From assembly GCA_001899855.1 (NCBI GenBank), contig MKWR01000019.1:1-64000 (forward strand): DNA of 64,000 nt, written 5' to 3'. Positions 28,726 to 42,363 of the stretch are shown here, piece after piece (position 1 is the first letter of the stretch; the number at the start of each line of letters is the position of its first letter). Both the position numbers and the translations under genes were made by a program. This DNA comes from Lysobacterales bacterium 63-13. GTDB lineage: Bacteria > Pseudomonadota > Gammaproteobacteria > Xanthomonadales > Rhodanobacteraceae. The notes beneath the pieces are model-generated. The model had not been told where the DNA came from and ran no database searches. It was given only the letters and a program-made list of their open reading frames with translations.

Positions 28726-29856
28726 ATGACCACAAAGCGTTGCTATTACGAAATCCTCGGCATTCAGAAGACCGCGTCGGATGACGAACTGAAGAAGGCA
28801 TTCCGTCGCCTGGCGATGAAGTGCCATCCGGACCGTTGCCCGGATGACCCGCAGGCGCAGGAGCGCTTCAAGGAAGCCAAGGAAGCCTACGAGGTGCTTG
28901 GCGACAGCCAGAAGCGCGCGGCCTACGACCAATACGGACATGCGGCCTTCGAGCACGGCATGGGCGGTCGTGGAGGCGGCTTCAACGGCGATGTCGGCGA
29001 CATCTTCGGTGACATCTTCAGCGACATCTTCGGCATGGGCGGCGCAGGCCGCGGGCGTCCGCGACGCGGTTCCGACCTGCGCTACCTGATGGAACTGGAT
29101 CTTGAAGAGGCGGTCTTCGGCGTCGAGAAGAAGATCGACGTGCCAACCCTGGTTGCCTGCGCTGAATGCGAAGGCAGCGGTTCGCAGGATGGCAAGACTT
29201 CCACCTGCACGACCTGCCGCGGCCATGGTCGCGTGCGCATGCAGAACGGCATTTTTTCCGTGCAGCAGACGTGTCCGCATTGCGCCGGCACCGGCAAGAC
29301 CGTGGCCAATCCCTGCCGCGGTTGCAGTGGCGAGGGGCGCGTCAATGACGAGCGCAGCCTCGAGGTGAAGATTCCGGCAGGCGTCGACAACGGCGATCGC
29401 ATCCGCCTGAGCGGGCAGGGCGAGGCCGGGCCGGCCGGCACCGTGCCGGGTGATCTGTATGTCGAGGTGCATGTCCGCGAACACCCGATCTTCACCCGCG
29501 AGGGCGACGACCTGTACTGCGAAGTGCCGATCCGCTTTGGCCAGGCAGCGCTGGGCGCCGAGCTCGTGGTGCCGACACTGGGCGGTGAGGCGACCGTGAC
29601 GATTCCCGCCGAGACACAAACCGGCAAGCTGTTCCGCCTGCGTGGCAAAGGCGTGAAGTCGGTGCGCAGCGGTCGCACCGGCGACCTGCTCTGTCGCGTG
29701 GTGCTGGAAACGCCGGTCAAGCTCACCGAGCGGCAGCGCGAATTGATCGAGGAACTCGAAACCACCTTCGTCGGCGAGCACGCGCAAACCCATTCTCCGC
29801 GCAATCGCAGCTGGGTTGACGGGGTCAAGCAATTCTGGGATCGCGTCACCTCCTGA
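28726..29856 (+). CDS. dnaJ: Chaperone DnaJ (Hsp40)
   Basis: This 376-residue type I J-protein has a J domain with the HPD motif ([11 protein letters not shown]), a Gly/Phe-rich segment, four zinc-binding CXXCXGXG-type repeats (from CAECEGSG to CRGCSGEG) and the C-terminal client-binding domain. It stimulates DnaK ATP hydrolysis and delivers clients. It lies 100 bp behind dnaK and is probably co-transcribed. Confidence 0.99.
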   Translation: MTTKRCYYEILGIQKTASDDELKKAFRRLAMKCHPDRCPDDPQAQERFKEAKEAYEVLGDSQKRAAYDQYGHAAFEHGMGGRGGGFNGDVGDIFGDIFSDIFGMGGAGRGRPRRGSDLRYLMELDLEEAVFGVEKKIDVPTLVACAECEGSGSQDGKTSTCTTCRGHGRVRMQNGIFSVQQTCPHCAGTGKTVANPCRGCSGEGRVNDERSLEVKIPAGVDNGDRIRLSGQGEAGPAGTVPGDLYVEVHVREHPIFTREGDDLYCEVPIRFGQAALGAELVVPTLGGEATVTIPAETQTGKLFRLRGKGVKSVRSGRTGDLLCRVVLETPVKLTERQRELIEELETTFVGEHAQTHSPRNRSWVDGVKQFWDRVTS

Positions 29857-29923
29857 ATTGCTCGCTCACCCGGGTCGATGCGGTTTACCCTGATCGTCCC
29901 GAGGCCAGCCTGGAATGTGCGCA

Positions 29924-30709
29924 ATGAGCGAGTCGACACGGATCATCGTCAATGGTGCCGCCGGACGCATGGGCCGCGCCGTGTCGCATGCGATTGCCGA
30001 TTCCGCTGATGCCGTCCTTGCCGCCGCCATGGTGCGACCGGGCAGTGCGCTGCAGGCGACCCCGACCGGCCACGCATCGGCTCCCGCCTACGTCACTGAA
30101 GTGCCCGCGACGATGGCTTTCGATGTGCTCGTCGATGTTTCCGGTGCCGCAGGATTCGATGCCGCATTGCGCCTGGCCGTCGAGCGATCGGTCGCCTTCG
30201 TCAGTGGTTCGACCGGCCTGGATGCGCTGCAGATGCAGGCATTGCATCGTGCCGCCGAGGATATTCCGGTGCTCTGGACAGCCAATTTCAGCGTCGGTGT
30301 GGCCGTGCTGGCGCATCTGGTCGGCGAGGCGGCGCGCCTGTTGCCGGACTGGGACGTCGAAATCATCGAGGCGCATCATCGGCACAAGCGCGATGCACCC
30401 TCGGGTACCGCGCTGATGCTGGGGCAACGCGCCGCCTTTGCGCGCGATATCGACTTTGCCGATCCGGCGGCGGATCGTCGTGGTCCGCGCAGCGCCGGAT
30501 CGATCGGTTTTGCGGTCAGTCGCGGTGGCGACGTCATTGGTGAACACGAAGTGCGCCTGCTTGGCTCCGGCGAGCGCATCGAACTGGTCCATCGCGCCGC
30601 CGATCGCGAAATCTTCGCGCGCGGAGCCCTCAAGGCCGCCTGCTGGCTGGCCCGGCAAGCGCCCGGGCGTTACCTGATGACGGACATGCTCGGACTCGGC
30701 CGCGCCTGA
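29924..30709 (+). CDS. dapB: 4-hydroxy-tetrahydrodipicolinate reductase
   Basis: This 261-residue protein has the N-terminal NAD(P)-binding motif VNGAAGRMGRAV and the catalytic signature EIIEAHHRHKRDAPSGTAL, with the paired histidines and the lysine. It catalyses the NAD(P)H-dependent step of lysine/diaminopimelate synthesis. Two ATGs, 29915 and 29924, are possible; the second gives the more usual length. It follows dnaJ by 67 bp and is convergent with the protease gene. Confidence 0.97.
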   Translation: MSESTRIIVNGAAGRMGRAVSHAIADSADAVLAAAMVRPGSALQATPTGHASAPAYVTEVPATMAFDVLVDVSGAAGFDAALRLAVERSVAFVSGSTGLDALQMQALHRAAEDIPVLWTANFSVGVAVLAHLVGEAARLLPDWDVEIIEAHHRHKRDAPSGTALMLGQRAAFARDIDFADPAADRRGPRSAGSIGFAVSRGGDVIGEHEVRLLGSGERIELVHRAADREIFARGALKAACWLARQAPGRYLMTDMLGLGRA

Positions 30710-30717
30710 GCGGTTTT

Positions 30718-32247
30718 CTATTGGCCCGGATTGAACGGAGTCGCTTGGCGGGCGAGCCCGCGTCGCGCATTGCGCAGTGCTCGTGCGTCACGCTCGGCGG
30801 CATTGCGCGTGGCAATCACCGGATCAATCGATGGCGCAGGCGTGACGGCGTGATTGACGCCGGCAACGGTGGTGGTACCGCTGGCAGCGGGATCCAGCCA
30901 GTCACGCAAGCGGCTCGACGGCGAAGCACCGTCCCAGGCTGCCGAGAACTTGCCGTAGCAGTCGTAGCCATTATCCGGATTGGAACCGAAACAGGCTGCC
31001 GTACCGCCCGACAACACGCCGATCAGACGCTTGCCGCGGCTGCTGGCATCGGTCGACGGGATCCACAATCCGGAACCCGACGAACCGCCTTCGGTGGTGC
31101 CCTGGTCGTAGGGGCCGGTGTGCCAATGGGTGTTCTGGCTGGCACCGCCAGTGCCGATGCAATTGTTGAACGTGAACGGGGCAATCGGGGCATTGGTGAC
31201 CTTGGCCACGTCGCCGCTTGGATGGTGCAGGCCGATGCTCGATGAAGGTGCGATGTTCTGCGCATCCCAGCCGGCATGGAACAGGTTCCAGGTCGGATCC
31301 GGTGCCTGGTTCAGTTCGACCAGGGTGAAATCGGCATCGGCGCGCGTGGCGCGCAGGCTGGCCCCGGTCTGGTTCTGCGTGAACGACCAGCCCGTGGTGA
31401 CGACGCAATCGGCGGAGCGGTAATTCCAGTACAGGCGCATGCTCGCCGCCTCGGCCGGCGACGTGACGCAGTGCGCGGCGGTCAACACGTAGTTCTTGCG
31501 ATCCGCCGGCACATCGTTGAGCAGGGTTCCGGTGCAGAGATAGGTGGGACCGTCATCGCCGCGGAATTCGTAGTAGGCCAGTGCGCGTTCTTCGTCCGTG
31601 TAGGGCTGACCCAGGGGACAGACGACGTTGATGTTGCAGGATCCAGAGGCACCGGGCTGGCCGACCTTGGCAGGTGCATCGAACAGGTTGCGGAAGCCCG
31701 CGCCGACGCTGCTCAGCTCGATCAGGTCATTGCTGATCCCGGCACCGGCAGGCAGTCGCAGTTCGATCGTCGCGTGATCGCCCGGAACCATCGGTATCCA
31801 CAGGGGCAGGGCATCGGCATCGGTGTACGGGCCCTCGTAATAATCACCGGCACCGATCACCCAGAGCGCGGCGCCGGCGGGCAGCTTGCCGCTCTCGAAG
31901 CCAAGGTGCAGGTCGGTGGCGCCGGCCACGCTGACCTGGATGCGCCAGAGCAGGCGACCGTCCGCCAGTGTCTGCCATTGCCCGCTGGAGGCCGGCTGCA
32001 GGCGAAGCTTGCGTTCTTCGGCAATGGCCAGGCGCTTTGCATGGGCGATGCCGCTGCGCTGCAACTTGGCGTCGTCGACGGCGCGCAAGGCCGCGGCGTC
32101 GATGGCGGCCAGGCGGATTTCCGCCGGCGGCATGCCACGCTTGGCCACATCGCCAATGCTCCACGGGGATTCGCCACGGCGCGCTTCGGCAGCCGTGCAA
32201 AGCAGGGAAAGAATCAGCGCAGCAAAGGCCAGCAAGTGTCGGTTCAT
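30718..32247 (-). CDS. Secreted trypsin-like serine protease (lysyl endopeptidase-like)
   Basis: This 509-residue protein begins with a clear signal peptide, MNRHLLAFAALILSLL, ending near AEA. The central catalytic domain has the histidine in VLTAAHCV, the aspartate in DADFTLVEL and the serine in TEGGSSGSGLW, the chymotrypsin-fold triad. The NVVCPLG and RLYWNYRS regions resemble Achromobacter-type lysyl endopeptidases and their long N-terminal propeptide. It is probably exported and self-processed. I place the start at the signal peptide; the frame runs 47 codons further upstream without support. Confidence 0.9.
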   Translation of the reverse strand: MNRHLLAFAALILSLLCTAAEARRGESPWSIGDVAKRGMPPAEIRLAAIDAAALRAVDDAKLQRSGIAHAKRLAIAEERKLRLQPASSGQWQTLADGRLLWRIQVSVAGATDLHLGFESGKLPAGAALWVIGAGDYYEGPYTDADALPLWIPMVPGDHATIELRLPAGAGISNDLIELSSVGAGFRNLFDAPAKVGQPGASGSCNINVVCPLGQPYTDEERALAYYEFRGDDGPTYLCTGTLLNDVPADRKNYVLTAAHCVTSPAEAASMRLYWNYRSADCVVTTGWSFTQNQTGASLRATRADADFTLVELNQAPDPTWNLFHAGWDAQNIAPSSSIGLHHPSGDVAKVTNAPIAPFTFNNCIGTGGASQNTHWHTGPYDQGTTEGGSSGSGLWIPSTDASSRGKRLIGVLSGGTAACFGSNPDNGYDCYGKFSAAWDGASPSSRLRDWLDPAASGTTTVAGVNHAVTPAPSIDPVIATRNAAERDARALRNARRGLARQATPFNPGQ

Positions 32248-32263
32248 GGCAATCCAGGCTCGG

Positions 32264-32959
32264 TCAGTCGAGATGCGAAGCATCATCCTTGCGTCCGGCA
32301 CCGATGCGTCGATCGATGGCGCCGAACAGTTTCTTGAACAATCGGGAGAACTTGCCGCGTTTGGTCTTGCGCAGTTTCTCATCTTCACTGGTCAACCATG
32401 CGACCTGGATCACGCGGCGCTCGCCGGCAAACGGCAAATGCCCGTGGAACGAGTTCTCGCTGCGGCGGAAGGCGGCAAAATTGCCGTATATGGGGCGCAA
32501 CTCGGGGCAGACCATGTCCTCGATGCTGTCGGCCCGATTGAGGAAGCGCAGGCAGCCATCGCTGGTATCCGGCCAGCTCTCGTTGAGATAGAGCAGGGCA
32601 GTGGCGATCTTGGAGCGGCTGTCGGTATGGATGGTGCCGTGGCGCTTGTTCAGGGCCCGGCAGATCGTCACCAGGGTCGGATACTGGCCCAGTGATTCAA
32701 TGCCGAGTTGCGCACCAATCGTGTCGGCGACCGTGGCGCTGGTCAGTTCCTCGATCAGGAGGTTGATCGAAGGGCCGCAATCGGCGGCTTCATGCGGGAA
32801 AAAGCCCGCCCCGGGATAGCGTGGAAAGTCCGCAGCAAGTTGCGCGCGTGCCGCATCGTCCAGCAGGCCGGCGCTGGTCATGAACGAAAACGGCTTGTGG
32901 CGGATATGCGTTTCGGCGCTGTCGAATGCGTCGCTGTGCAGGAACTTCAAGGCGCTCAT
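32264..32959 (-). CDS. 2OG-Fe(II) oxygenase superfamily protein
   Basis: This 231-residue protein has a plausible 2-oxoglutarate/iron dioxygenase core: HTD in [19 protein letters not shown], a distal histidine in [14 protein letters not shown] and the 2OG-binding arginine just after it. The C-terminus is basic. The substrate is unknown; prolyl-hydroxylase-like or small-molecule hydroxylation are both possible. It lies 16 bp upstream of the protease gene on the same strand, so the two may be co-transcribed, and is divergent from carA. Confidence 0.75.
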   Translation of the reverse strand: MSALKFLHSDAFDSAETHIRHKPFSFMTSAGLLDDAARAQLAADFPRYPGAGFFPHEAADCGPSINLLIEELTSATVADTIGAQLGIESLGQYPTLVTICRALNKRHGTIHTDSRSKIATALLYLNESWPDTSDGCLRFLNRADSIEDMVCPELRPIYGNFAAFRRSENSFHGHLPFAGERRVIQVAWLTSEDEKLRKTKRGKFSRLFKKLFGAIDRRIGAGRKDDASHLD

Positions 32960-33183
32960 TGCCCTTTCCGGACGATTGTGGCGGCAATTCTATCCGGCTT
33001 TGCCCCGCGTGTTCCGCGTTCAGGCGGCAATGGTGGACAGGCAAGCGGCTGATGCCTATCATTCCGCCTCGCCTCGACTCCACTTCCGCCCATGCCACGG
33101 ACTGGTCCATCCCAGTCTGCGGGTTTCGTCGCATCCATCGATTGGATGCCATGTTGCAGGGCCTTCTTCAACCAGGCGAACGC

Positions 33184-34323
33184 ATGTTTCGACCAGCCAT
33201 ACTTGCCCTCGCCGACGGTAGCCTGTTTCGTGGCCGTTGCATCGGCGCCCACGGCAGCACCAGCGGCGAAGTCGTGTTCAACACGGCGATGACCGGCTAC
33301 CAGGAGATCCTCACCGATCCTTCCTACGCGCGCCAGATCGTCACCCTGACCTACCCGCATGTCGGCAACACCGGCTGCAATTCTATCGATGTGGAATCCG
33401 CGCGGGTGCAGGCGGCGGGACTGGTCATCCGCGACCTGCCCCTGCTGGCCAGCAGCTGGCGCAGCGAAGAATCGCTCGACGCCTACCTGCGCCGGAACGG
33501 CGTGGTCGCCATCGCCGATGTCGACACGCGCCGCTTGACCCGCATCCTGCGCCAGAGCGGTGCCCAGGGTGCCTGCATCATGGCCGGAGAAGATCTTTCC
33601 GCGGATGCTGCCATTGCTGCAGCCCGGGGCTTCCCGGGGCTCGCCGGCATGGACCTGGCCAAGGTCGTCAGCATCACTGCAATCACGCCATGGAGCACGG
33701 GCACCTGGGATCTCGACCGGCAACAGGCCAACACCAGCCAGGCGCGCTTTCGCGTCGTCGCCTACGATTTCGGCATCAAGTACAACATCCTGCGCATGCT
33801 TGCCGATCGCGGCTGCGCGATCAGCGTGGTGCCGGCACAGACAGCGGCGGAGGAAGTGCTGGCGATGCAGCCAGATGGCGTATTCCTTTCCAACGGCCCG
33901 GGCGATCCGGAACCTTGCGATTATGCAATCCGCGCGATCCGCACGTTCATCGACAAGCGCGTGCCGACCTTCGGCATCTGCCTTGGCCATCAATTGCTCG
34001 GCCTCGCCGTTGGCGCCCGCACGCTGAAGATGAAGTTTGGCCACCACGGCGCCAATCACCCGGTCATCGACCTGGCGAGCGGGCGCGTCATGATCTCCAG
34101 CCAGAACCACGGTTTTGCCGTGGACGAGGCGACCCTGCCCGAGCGCGCCCGCGCCACCCATCGTTCCCTGTTCGACGGATCGTTGCAGGGCCTCGAGTTG
34201 GTCGATGCACCGGCGTTCGGTTTCCAGGGCCATCCGGAGGCCAGTCCAGGGCCGATGGATGTCGCACCCTTGTTTGACCGTTTCATTCACCTCATGGAGG
34301 CGCACGCGACTCGCGCGGCGTAA
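33184..34323 (+). CDS. carA: Carbamoyl-phosphate synthase small subunit
   Basis: This 379-residue protein has the CPSase N-terminal domain ([20 protein letters not shown]) and a class I glutamine amidotransferase domain with the nucleophile cysteine in [13 protein letters not shown] and the histidine-glutamate pair in GHPEASPGP. It hydrolyses glutamine and channels ammonia to CarB for arginine and pyrimidine synthesis. The ATG giving MFRPAIL matches family length. It opens a long plus-strand gene series. Confidence 0.98.
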   Translation: MFRPAILALADGSLFRGRCIGAHGSTSGEVVFNTAMTGYQEILTDPSYARQIVTLTYPHVGNTGCNSIDVESARVQAAGLVIRDLPLLASSWRSEESLDAYLRRNGVVAIADVDTRRLTRILRQSGAQGACIMAGEDLSADAAIAAARGFPGLAGMDLAKVVSITAITPWSTGTWDLDRQQANTSQARFRVVAYDFGIKYNILRMLADRGCAISVVPAQTAAEEVLAMQPDGVFLSNGPGDPEPCDYAIRAIRTFIDKRVPTFGICLGHQLLGLAVGARTLKMKFGHHGANHPVIDLASGRVMISSQNHGFAVDEATLPERARATHRSLFDGSLQGLELVDAPAFGFQGHPEASPGPMDVAPLFDRFIHLMEAHATRAA

Positions 34324-34327
34324 GCAC

Positions 34328-34709
34328 ATGTCCGGATCAAGCCTTTTTCTCAAGATCATGTTGGCACTCGCCGGCGTCCTGCTGCTGCCTTGTGCGCAAG
34401 CGGCCAAGCCGGCGCAGGGCGGCAAGGCCGTCAAATCCGTGGAAGCACAGGCGAGCCTGCGCGAAGTCGGGTACGAGTCGCTGGAGTCGCGCATCGGCAG
34501 CGTGCTGGTCATCCATACCAGCAACGACACCACGCGGCGCGGCACCTTGCTGCGCTACACCAAGGTCAGCCTGACCATGCAGCTCGGCCCGGAAAGCGGC
34601 TCGATCGAGCTGGCCGTGCCGCGCAGCACGATCCGCAAGATCATGCTGGAGATTGGCCCGGCCGATCCGCTGTTCCCCCAACAAGAACCCCAGAACAAAG
34701 GCAAGCCTG

Positions 34710-34726
<17 letters not shown>
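34328..34726 (+). CDS. Small exported protein between carA and carB, function unknown
   Basis: This 132-residue protein has a signal peptide ([17 protein letters not shown]) with likely cleavage after AQA. The mature part is about 105 residues, predicted beta-rich, with [20 protein letters not shown] and a proline-rich, basic tail. No known enzyme motif is visible. It starts 4 bp after carA and overlaps the GTG start of carB by 17 bp, so it is translated with both. From memory, an uncharacterised ORF sits at this position in xanthomonad genomes. A periplasmic role is expected from the signal peptide, and its link to carbamoyl phosphate is obscure. Confidence 0.85.
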
Positions 34727-37933
<3,207 letters not shown>

Positions 37934-37937
<4 letters not shown>

Positions 37938-38413
37938 ATCGAGCTCCAATGACGCACAAGGGCGCCATCCGACTGCGCGCCGAACTGGATCGGCTGAAGT
38001 CCGAGGATCGTCCGCGCATCATCCAGGCGATTGCCGAGGCACGCGCGCATGGCGATCTCAAGGAGAACGCCGAGTACCACGCCGCGCGGGAGATGCAGGG
38101 TTTCACCGAAGGCCGCATCAAGGAGCTTGAAGCCGGGCTGAGTTATGCCGATGTCATCGACATTTCCAAACTCAACGCCGGCAAGAAGATCGTCTTTGGC
38201 GCAACTGTCGTCCTCGCCGACGAAGACAGTGGCGAGGAAGTGACCTACCAGATCGTTGGCGACATGGAAGCCGACATCAAGCAGAAGCTGATTTCGGTGA
38301 TGTCGCCATTCGCGCGTGCGCTGATCGGCAAGAGTGAAGGCGACAGCTTCGAGTTCCAGGCCCCCAACGGCACGCGCAACTACGAGATCCTCAGCGTCCG
38401 CTACCTCGATTGA
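37934..38413 (+). CDS. greA: Transcription elongation factor GreA
   Basis: This 159-residue protein has an N-terminal coiled coil with the acidic tip region ([16 protein letters not shown], Asp-Glu pair conserved) and a C-terminal FKBP-like domain ending [14 protein letters not shown]. It rescues stalled RNA polymerase by stimulating transcript cleavage. It overlaps the carB stop by 4 bp; the pairing carB-greA is common in gammaproteobacteria. Confidence 0.98.
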
Positions 38414-38418
38414 AGGCG

Positions 38419-39375
38419 ATGAATCGCGCCTGCGTGCTGCTGCCGGAATGGAAACGCTGCGTCGCCTCGGCGCAGGTGGCCAACGGCATCTTGAGCCGCT
38501 GGCTGGCCCGCGGTGACCGCCTCGAATCCCGTCCTTCGGGAATCGAGCAGGCAATCCGCGAGCTGTTCGAGTTCAGTGGCAGGACCTTCCCGGCCGCGGC
38601 GCTGAGCCGCCAGGTCGATGTCGGCGATGCCGCTGGCTTCGCATGGCTGCGCGCCGATCCCGCGCATGTGCGCGCCGACATGACCACCGCGCGCATGCTG
38701 GCCTGTGGCGAGCTTGGCCTGAGCGCCAGCGAAACCAGCGAATTGGCCAAGGCCCTGCAGCCGCTGTTTGGCGATGCCGGTTTCGAGTTCGATGCGCGTC
38801 TGCCGAATCGCTGGTACCTGCGTGCGCCGATGGCTGCCGAACTGCCGGACTGTGCCACGCCGGACGAGGCCATGGGCGATGACCTCAAGTTGCATTTGCC
38901 GCCGGGTGCCGCGGGCAGGCGCTGGCGCCAGCTGTACAACGATGCGCAGATCATCCTGCACAACCACGCCGTCAACGAACGCCGTGCCGCACGCGGTGCG
39001 GTGAGCGTCAACAGCCTGTGGTTCTGGGGCGCAGGTGCGTTGCCCGATTGGGTGCGCAGTCCGCTAACCAAGGTCGTCAGCCAGTCGCTGGAAATCCGCG
39101 CATTGGCGGCACTGGCCGGCATTCCCGTGCATGAGGCGGACGGTGATGCAATCGGGGCGGTGCCGCAACGCAATGCCGAAGCAGTTTGCCTGATCGATCT
39201 CGCCAACCTGCGTGGCGATGCCCTCGAACAGGGCGGATTGCAGCCGCTCGACCGGGCCCTGCGCCGTGGTGGCTTTGGCGCCGTCGAACTCTTCTTTGCC
39301 TCGGGTGAACGATACCTTTGTCGCGCCGCGCACCGCTATCGCTTCTGGCGTCGCCCACGCGGATTGCAGCCCTGA
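38419..39375 (+). CDS. RpfE-like uncharacterised protein
   Basis: This 318-residue protein lies between greA and recJ, the place of rpfE in Xanthomonas and Xylella as I recall it. Visible features are WKRCVASAQVANGI at the start, a middle region with FDARLPNRWYLRAP, and VNSLWFWGAGALP followed by DLANLRGDAL. Homologues have been annotated as regulators or as phosphoglycerate-mutase-like; the sequence gives no clear catalytic motif. The ATG at 38419 is 5 bp past the greA stop; a TTG three codons earlier is possible. Translation is likely coupled with greA and recJ. Confidence 0.75.
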   Translation: MNRACVLLPEWKRCVASAQVANGILSRWLARGDRLESRPSGIEQAIRELFEFSGRTFPAAALSRQVDVGDAAGFAWLRADPAHVRADMTTARMLACGELGLSASETSELAKALQPLFGDAGFEFDARLPNRWYLRAPMAAELPDCATPDEAMGDDLKLHLPPGAAGRRWRQLYNDAQIILHNHAVNERRAARGAVSVNSLWFWGAGALPDWVRSPLTKVVSQSLEIRALAALAGIPVHEADGDAIGAVPQRNAEAVCLIDLANLRGDALEQGGLQPLDRALRRGGFGAVELFFASGERYLCRAAHRYRFWRRPRGLQP

Positions 39376-41105
39376 TACCGACACGCATCCAGCGCCGGAC
39401 GGTCGGCGAGATCGATGGCGACTGGCCGCAGGCCATGCATCCGGTCCTGCGCCGGATCTACGCGGCGCGTGGCATTGTCCACTTTGCCGAGATCGAACAC
39501 CGACTCGCCGCCATGGCCAGCCCGGCGGCGCTGGGTGGCATCGAGGAGGCCTGCGTGTTGCTGGCCAGCGCCATCCGCGAGAACCGGCAGATCGTCATCG
39601 TCGGTGATTTCGATTGCGACGGCGCCAGCGGCACGGCCGTGGCCGTCCGCGGCCTGCGCCTGCTTGGCGCGCAACGGGTCGACTATCGCGTGCCCAATCG
39701 GCAAGTGCACGGTTATGGGTTGAGCACGGCCCTGGTCGCGACTTTGCTTGAACCGCCGCCGGAGTTGATCGTCACCGTCGACAACGGCATTGCCAGCATC
39801 GCCGGCGTGGCCGCGGCCCGCGCTCGCGGCATCGATGTGCTGGTCACCGATCATCACCTGCCTGGCCCCGTGCTGCCCGCAGCAAACGCCATCGTCAATC
39901 CGAATCTCGATGGCGATCGGTTTCCAAGCAAGGCCATCGCCGGCGTCGGCGTGATGTTCTGCATCCTCGTCGCCCTGCGCGCGCATCTGCGCGATGAGGG
40001 CTGGTTTGCAGACGGGCGTGCCGAGCCTGACCTGGGTGTCCTCCTTGATCTCGTTGCACTGGGTACGGTGGCTGATCTCGTCGCCCTTGATTTCAACAAT
40101 CGCGTCCTCGTCGAAGTCGGCTTGAAGCGCATCCGCGCGCAGCGTGCCTGCGCCGGCATCCTCGCCCTTCTGCGAGTTTCCGGACGCGATGCGAAAAGCC
40201 TCGTGCCCGCTGACCTGGGTTTTGCCGTGGCACCCCGAATCAATGCCGCCGGACGTCTCGAGGACATGGCGCTCGGCATCGAATGCCTGCTCAGCGATGA
40301 TCCTGCACAGGCTGAAGAACTCGCCGCACGGCTCTCGGCGATAAACACCGAGCGCCGCGAGGTGCAGGCCAGCATGATCGAGCAGGGCGAAGCGGCAGTC
40401 TCGCGCTGGATCGCGACCCATGGCCAGCAGCAATTGCCTTGTGGACTGACCTTGTTCGAGCCCGATTGGCATCCCGGCGTGGTCGGACTGGTTGCCTCGC
40501 GACTCAAGGATCGCCTGCATCGCCCGGTCGTCGCCTGCGCCCCGGCCAGCGAGGGCAGCAGCGAGGTGCGCGCTTCGGCCCGTTCCATCCGTGGCATCCA
40601 CGTGCGTGACATGCTCGCCGAAGTCGATGTGCGCAAGCCCGGCCTGATCCAGCGATTCGGTGGTCACGCGATGGCCGCAGGGCTGACCCTGGATCGCGCC
40701 GGGGTTGCCGAATTCGCCGCCGAATTCGATGCCGTGGTGCGCGCGCGTGCAGCCGCGGACCTGTTCGAGCCGGTGTTGCTGAGCGATGGCGAACTTGCGG
40801 AGGATGATTTCACGCTCGATCTGGCCCGGGAGCTTCGATTTGCCGGGCCATGGGGGCAGGGCTTTGCCGAGCCGGTGTTCGACAACGCCTTCGAGCTGGA
40901 ATCCTGGCGTCTGGTCGGAACGCGTCACTGGAAGCTCAGGCTGCGCCCATGCGGGCATGCCGGCCCGGTAGACGCGATGTTGTTCAACGCCGAGCCGGGC
41001 ACCACGCCGCCGGCGTTGTTTCGCGCCGCCTACCAGCTCGACATCAACGAGTGGAACGGTCGCGAATCCCTGCAACTGATCCTGCGCCATCTCGAACCGG
41101 GCTGA
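39318..41105 (+). CDS. recJ: Single-stranded-DNA exonuclease RecJ
   Basis: The protein has DHH-family motifs: VIVGDFDCDGASGTA, TVDNGI, VLVTDHHLPG, a DHHA1 domain with RFGGHAMAAGLTL, and a C-terminal OB-like region. RecJ degrades single strands 5' to 3' in recombination and mismatch repair. The start is uncertain: no ATG or GTG lies before the conserved RRIYAARG region except an internal ATG at 39435. Candidates are TTG 39318 (GGGTGA upstream; 595 aa) and CTG 39372 (577 aa), which overlaps the previous stop as CTGA, mirroring the ATGA joints nearby. I report the longer form. Confidence 0.93.
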   Translation: MSRRAPLSLLASPTRIAALIPTRIQRRTVGEIDGDWPQAMHPVLRRIYAARGIVHFAEIEHRLAAMASPAALGGIEEACVLLASAIRENRQIVIVGDFDCDGASGTAVAVRGLRLLGAQRVDYRVPNRQVHGYGLSTALVATLLEPPPELIVTVDNGIASIAGVAAARARGIDVLVTDHHLPGPVLPAANAIVNPNLDGDRFPSKAIAGVGVMFCILVALRAHLRDEGWFADGRAEPDLGVLLDLVALGTVADLVALDFNNRVLVEVGLKRIRAQRACAGILALLRVSGRDAKSLVPADLGFAVAPRINAAGRLEDMALGIECLLSDDPAQAEELAARLSAINTERREVQASMIEQGEAAVSRWIATHGQQQLPCGLTLFEPDWHPGVVGLVASRLKDRLHRPVVACAPASEGSSEVRASARSIRGIHVRDMLAEVDVRKPGLIQRFGGHAMAAGLTLDRAGVAEFAAEFDAVVRARAAADLFEPVLLSDGELAEDDFTLDLARELRFAGPWGQGFAEPVFDNAFELESWRLVGTRHWKLRLRPCGHAGPVDAMLFNAEPGTTPPALFRAAYQLDINEWNGRESLQLILRHLEPG

Positions 41106-41184
41106 TCCGCACCGGCATCAGGCGAACCCGATACGCGCATTCATTTGCTATGCTTTGCGGCCCACCTTGCACTGCAGCAATCCC

Positions 41185-42310
41185 GTGATCGAGACCAATC
41201 CCATCCGTGCCAGCATTGACGACCTGACCGAGCGCCTGCATTCGCTCCGGGGGTATCTTTGACTTCGACACCCGCGCCGAACGCCTGGAGGAAGTCAGTC
41301 GCGAGCTGGAGAATCCGGATATCTGGAACAACCCGGCGCATGCCCAGGAGCTGGGCAAGGAACGCGCGCAGCTGGAACGGGTGGTCAACGGCATCACCAC
41401 GCTGACGCAGAGCCTGAGCGATGCCGGCGAGATGCTGGAACTGGGCGAGGCGGAAGCCGACGAGGATGTGATCAAGGGCGTCGAGTCCGACGTTGCCGGT
41501 ATCGTCGCAAAGGTCGAGAAGCTCGAATTCCAGCGCATGTTCTCCGGCGAGATGGATCATGCCAATGCCTTCGTCGATATCCAGGCCGGTGCCGGCGGCA
41601 CCGAAGCGCAGGACTGGGCCGAGATGCTGTTGCGCATGTACTTGCGCTGGGCCGAGGACAAGGGCTGGAAGACCGAACTTCTGGAGGCCTCGGCCGGCGA
41701 AGTGGCCGGCATCAAGAGCGCCACGTTCAAGGTCGAGGGCGACTACGCCTATGGCTGGCTGAAAACCGAGATCGGCGTGCACCGCCTCGTGCGCAAGTCG
41801 CCGTTTGATTCGGACAACCGCCGGCACACGAGTTTCACCTCGGTCTTCGTCTCGCCCGAGGTCGACGACAACATCGATATCGAGATCAATCCGGCCGACC
41901 TGAAGACCGACGTCTACCGTTCCTCCGGCGCTGGTGGCCAGCACGTCAACAAGACGGAATCGGCCGTGCGCATCACCCATGTGCCGAGTGGCGTCGTCGT
42001 CGCCTGCCAGACCGGGCGCTCGCAGCATTCCAACCGCGACAACGCGATGAAGATGTTGCGCGCCAAGCTGTATGAGCTCGAGGTGCAAAAGCGCAATGCC
42101 GAAAAGGATGCGCTCGAGGCAACCAAGTCCGATATCGGCTGGGGCAGCCAGATCCGCAACTACGTGCTCGACCAGAGCCGGATCAAGGATTTGCGCACCG
42201 GCGTCGAGCGCACCGATACGCAAAAGGTACTCGATGGCGATATCGACGATTTCATCGAAGCCAGCTTGAAGTCCGGGCTCGAAGCCGGGGCGAAACGCAT
42301 CGACGCCTGA
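41185..42310 (+). CDS. prfB: Peptide chain release factor 2, programmed +1 frameshift
   Basis: Translation starts at GTG 41185 and reads 25 codons to CTT TGA at 41257-41262. There the classic RF2 site GGGGGTATCTTTGAC (internal Shine-Dalgarno, slippery CTT, UGA) directs a +1 shift; the second part runs from GAC at 41261 to 42310. The joined product is 374 residues and has the GGQ motif in [17 protein letters not shown] and an SPF tripeptide for stop recognition (RKSPFDS). RF2 ends translation at UGA/UAA and controls its own level by this shift. It lies between recJ and lysS as in xanthomonads. Confidence 0.97.
41249..41263 (+). promoter_or_regulatory. prfB +1 frameshift site
   Basis: GGGGGTATCTTTGAC: the G-run pairs with the 16S 3' end just upstream of CTT, followed by an in-frame UGA with C as the fourth base, the weak context used in autoregulation. 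The sequence is the same as in the Escherichia coli prfB site over this stretch. Confidence 0.95.
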
Positions 42311-42363
42311 AGCAGCCCGCCACACATCACTTACTCCCGGCACCCTTGCAGCGAACCACGAAA

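Noticed and set aside
38419..39375. Phosphoglycerate mutase
   Set aside because: Homologues sometimes carry this label, but no phosphoglycerate mutase catalytic motif is visible; position and layout fit RpfE better.
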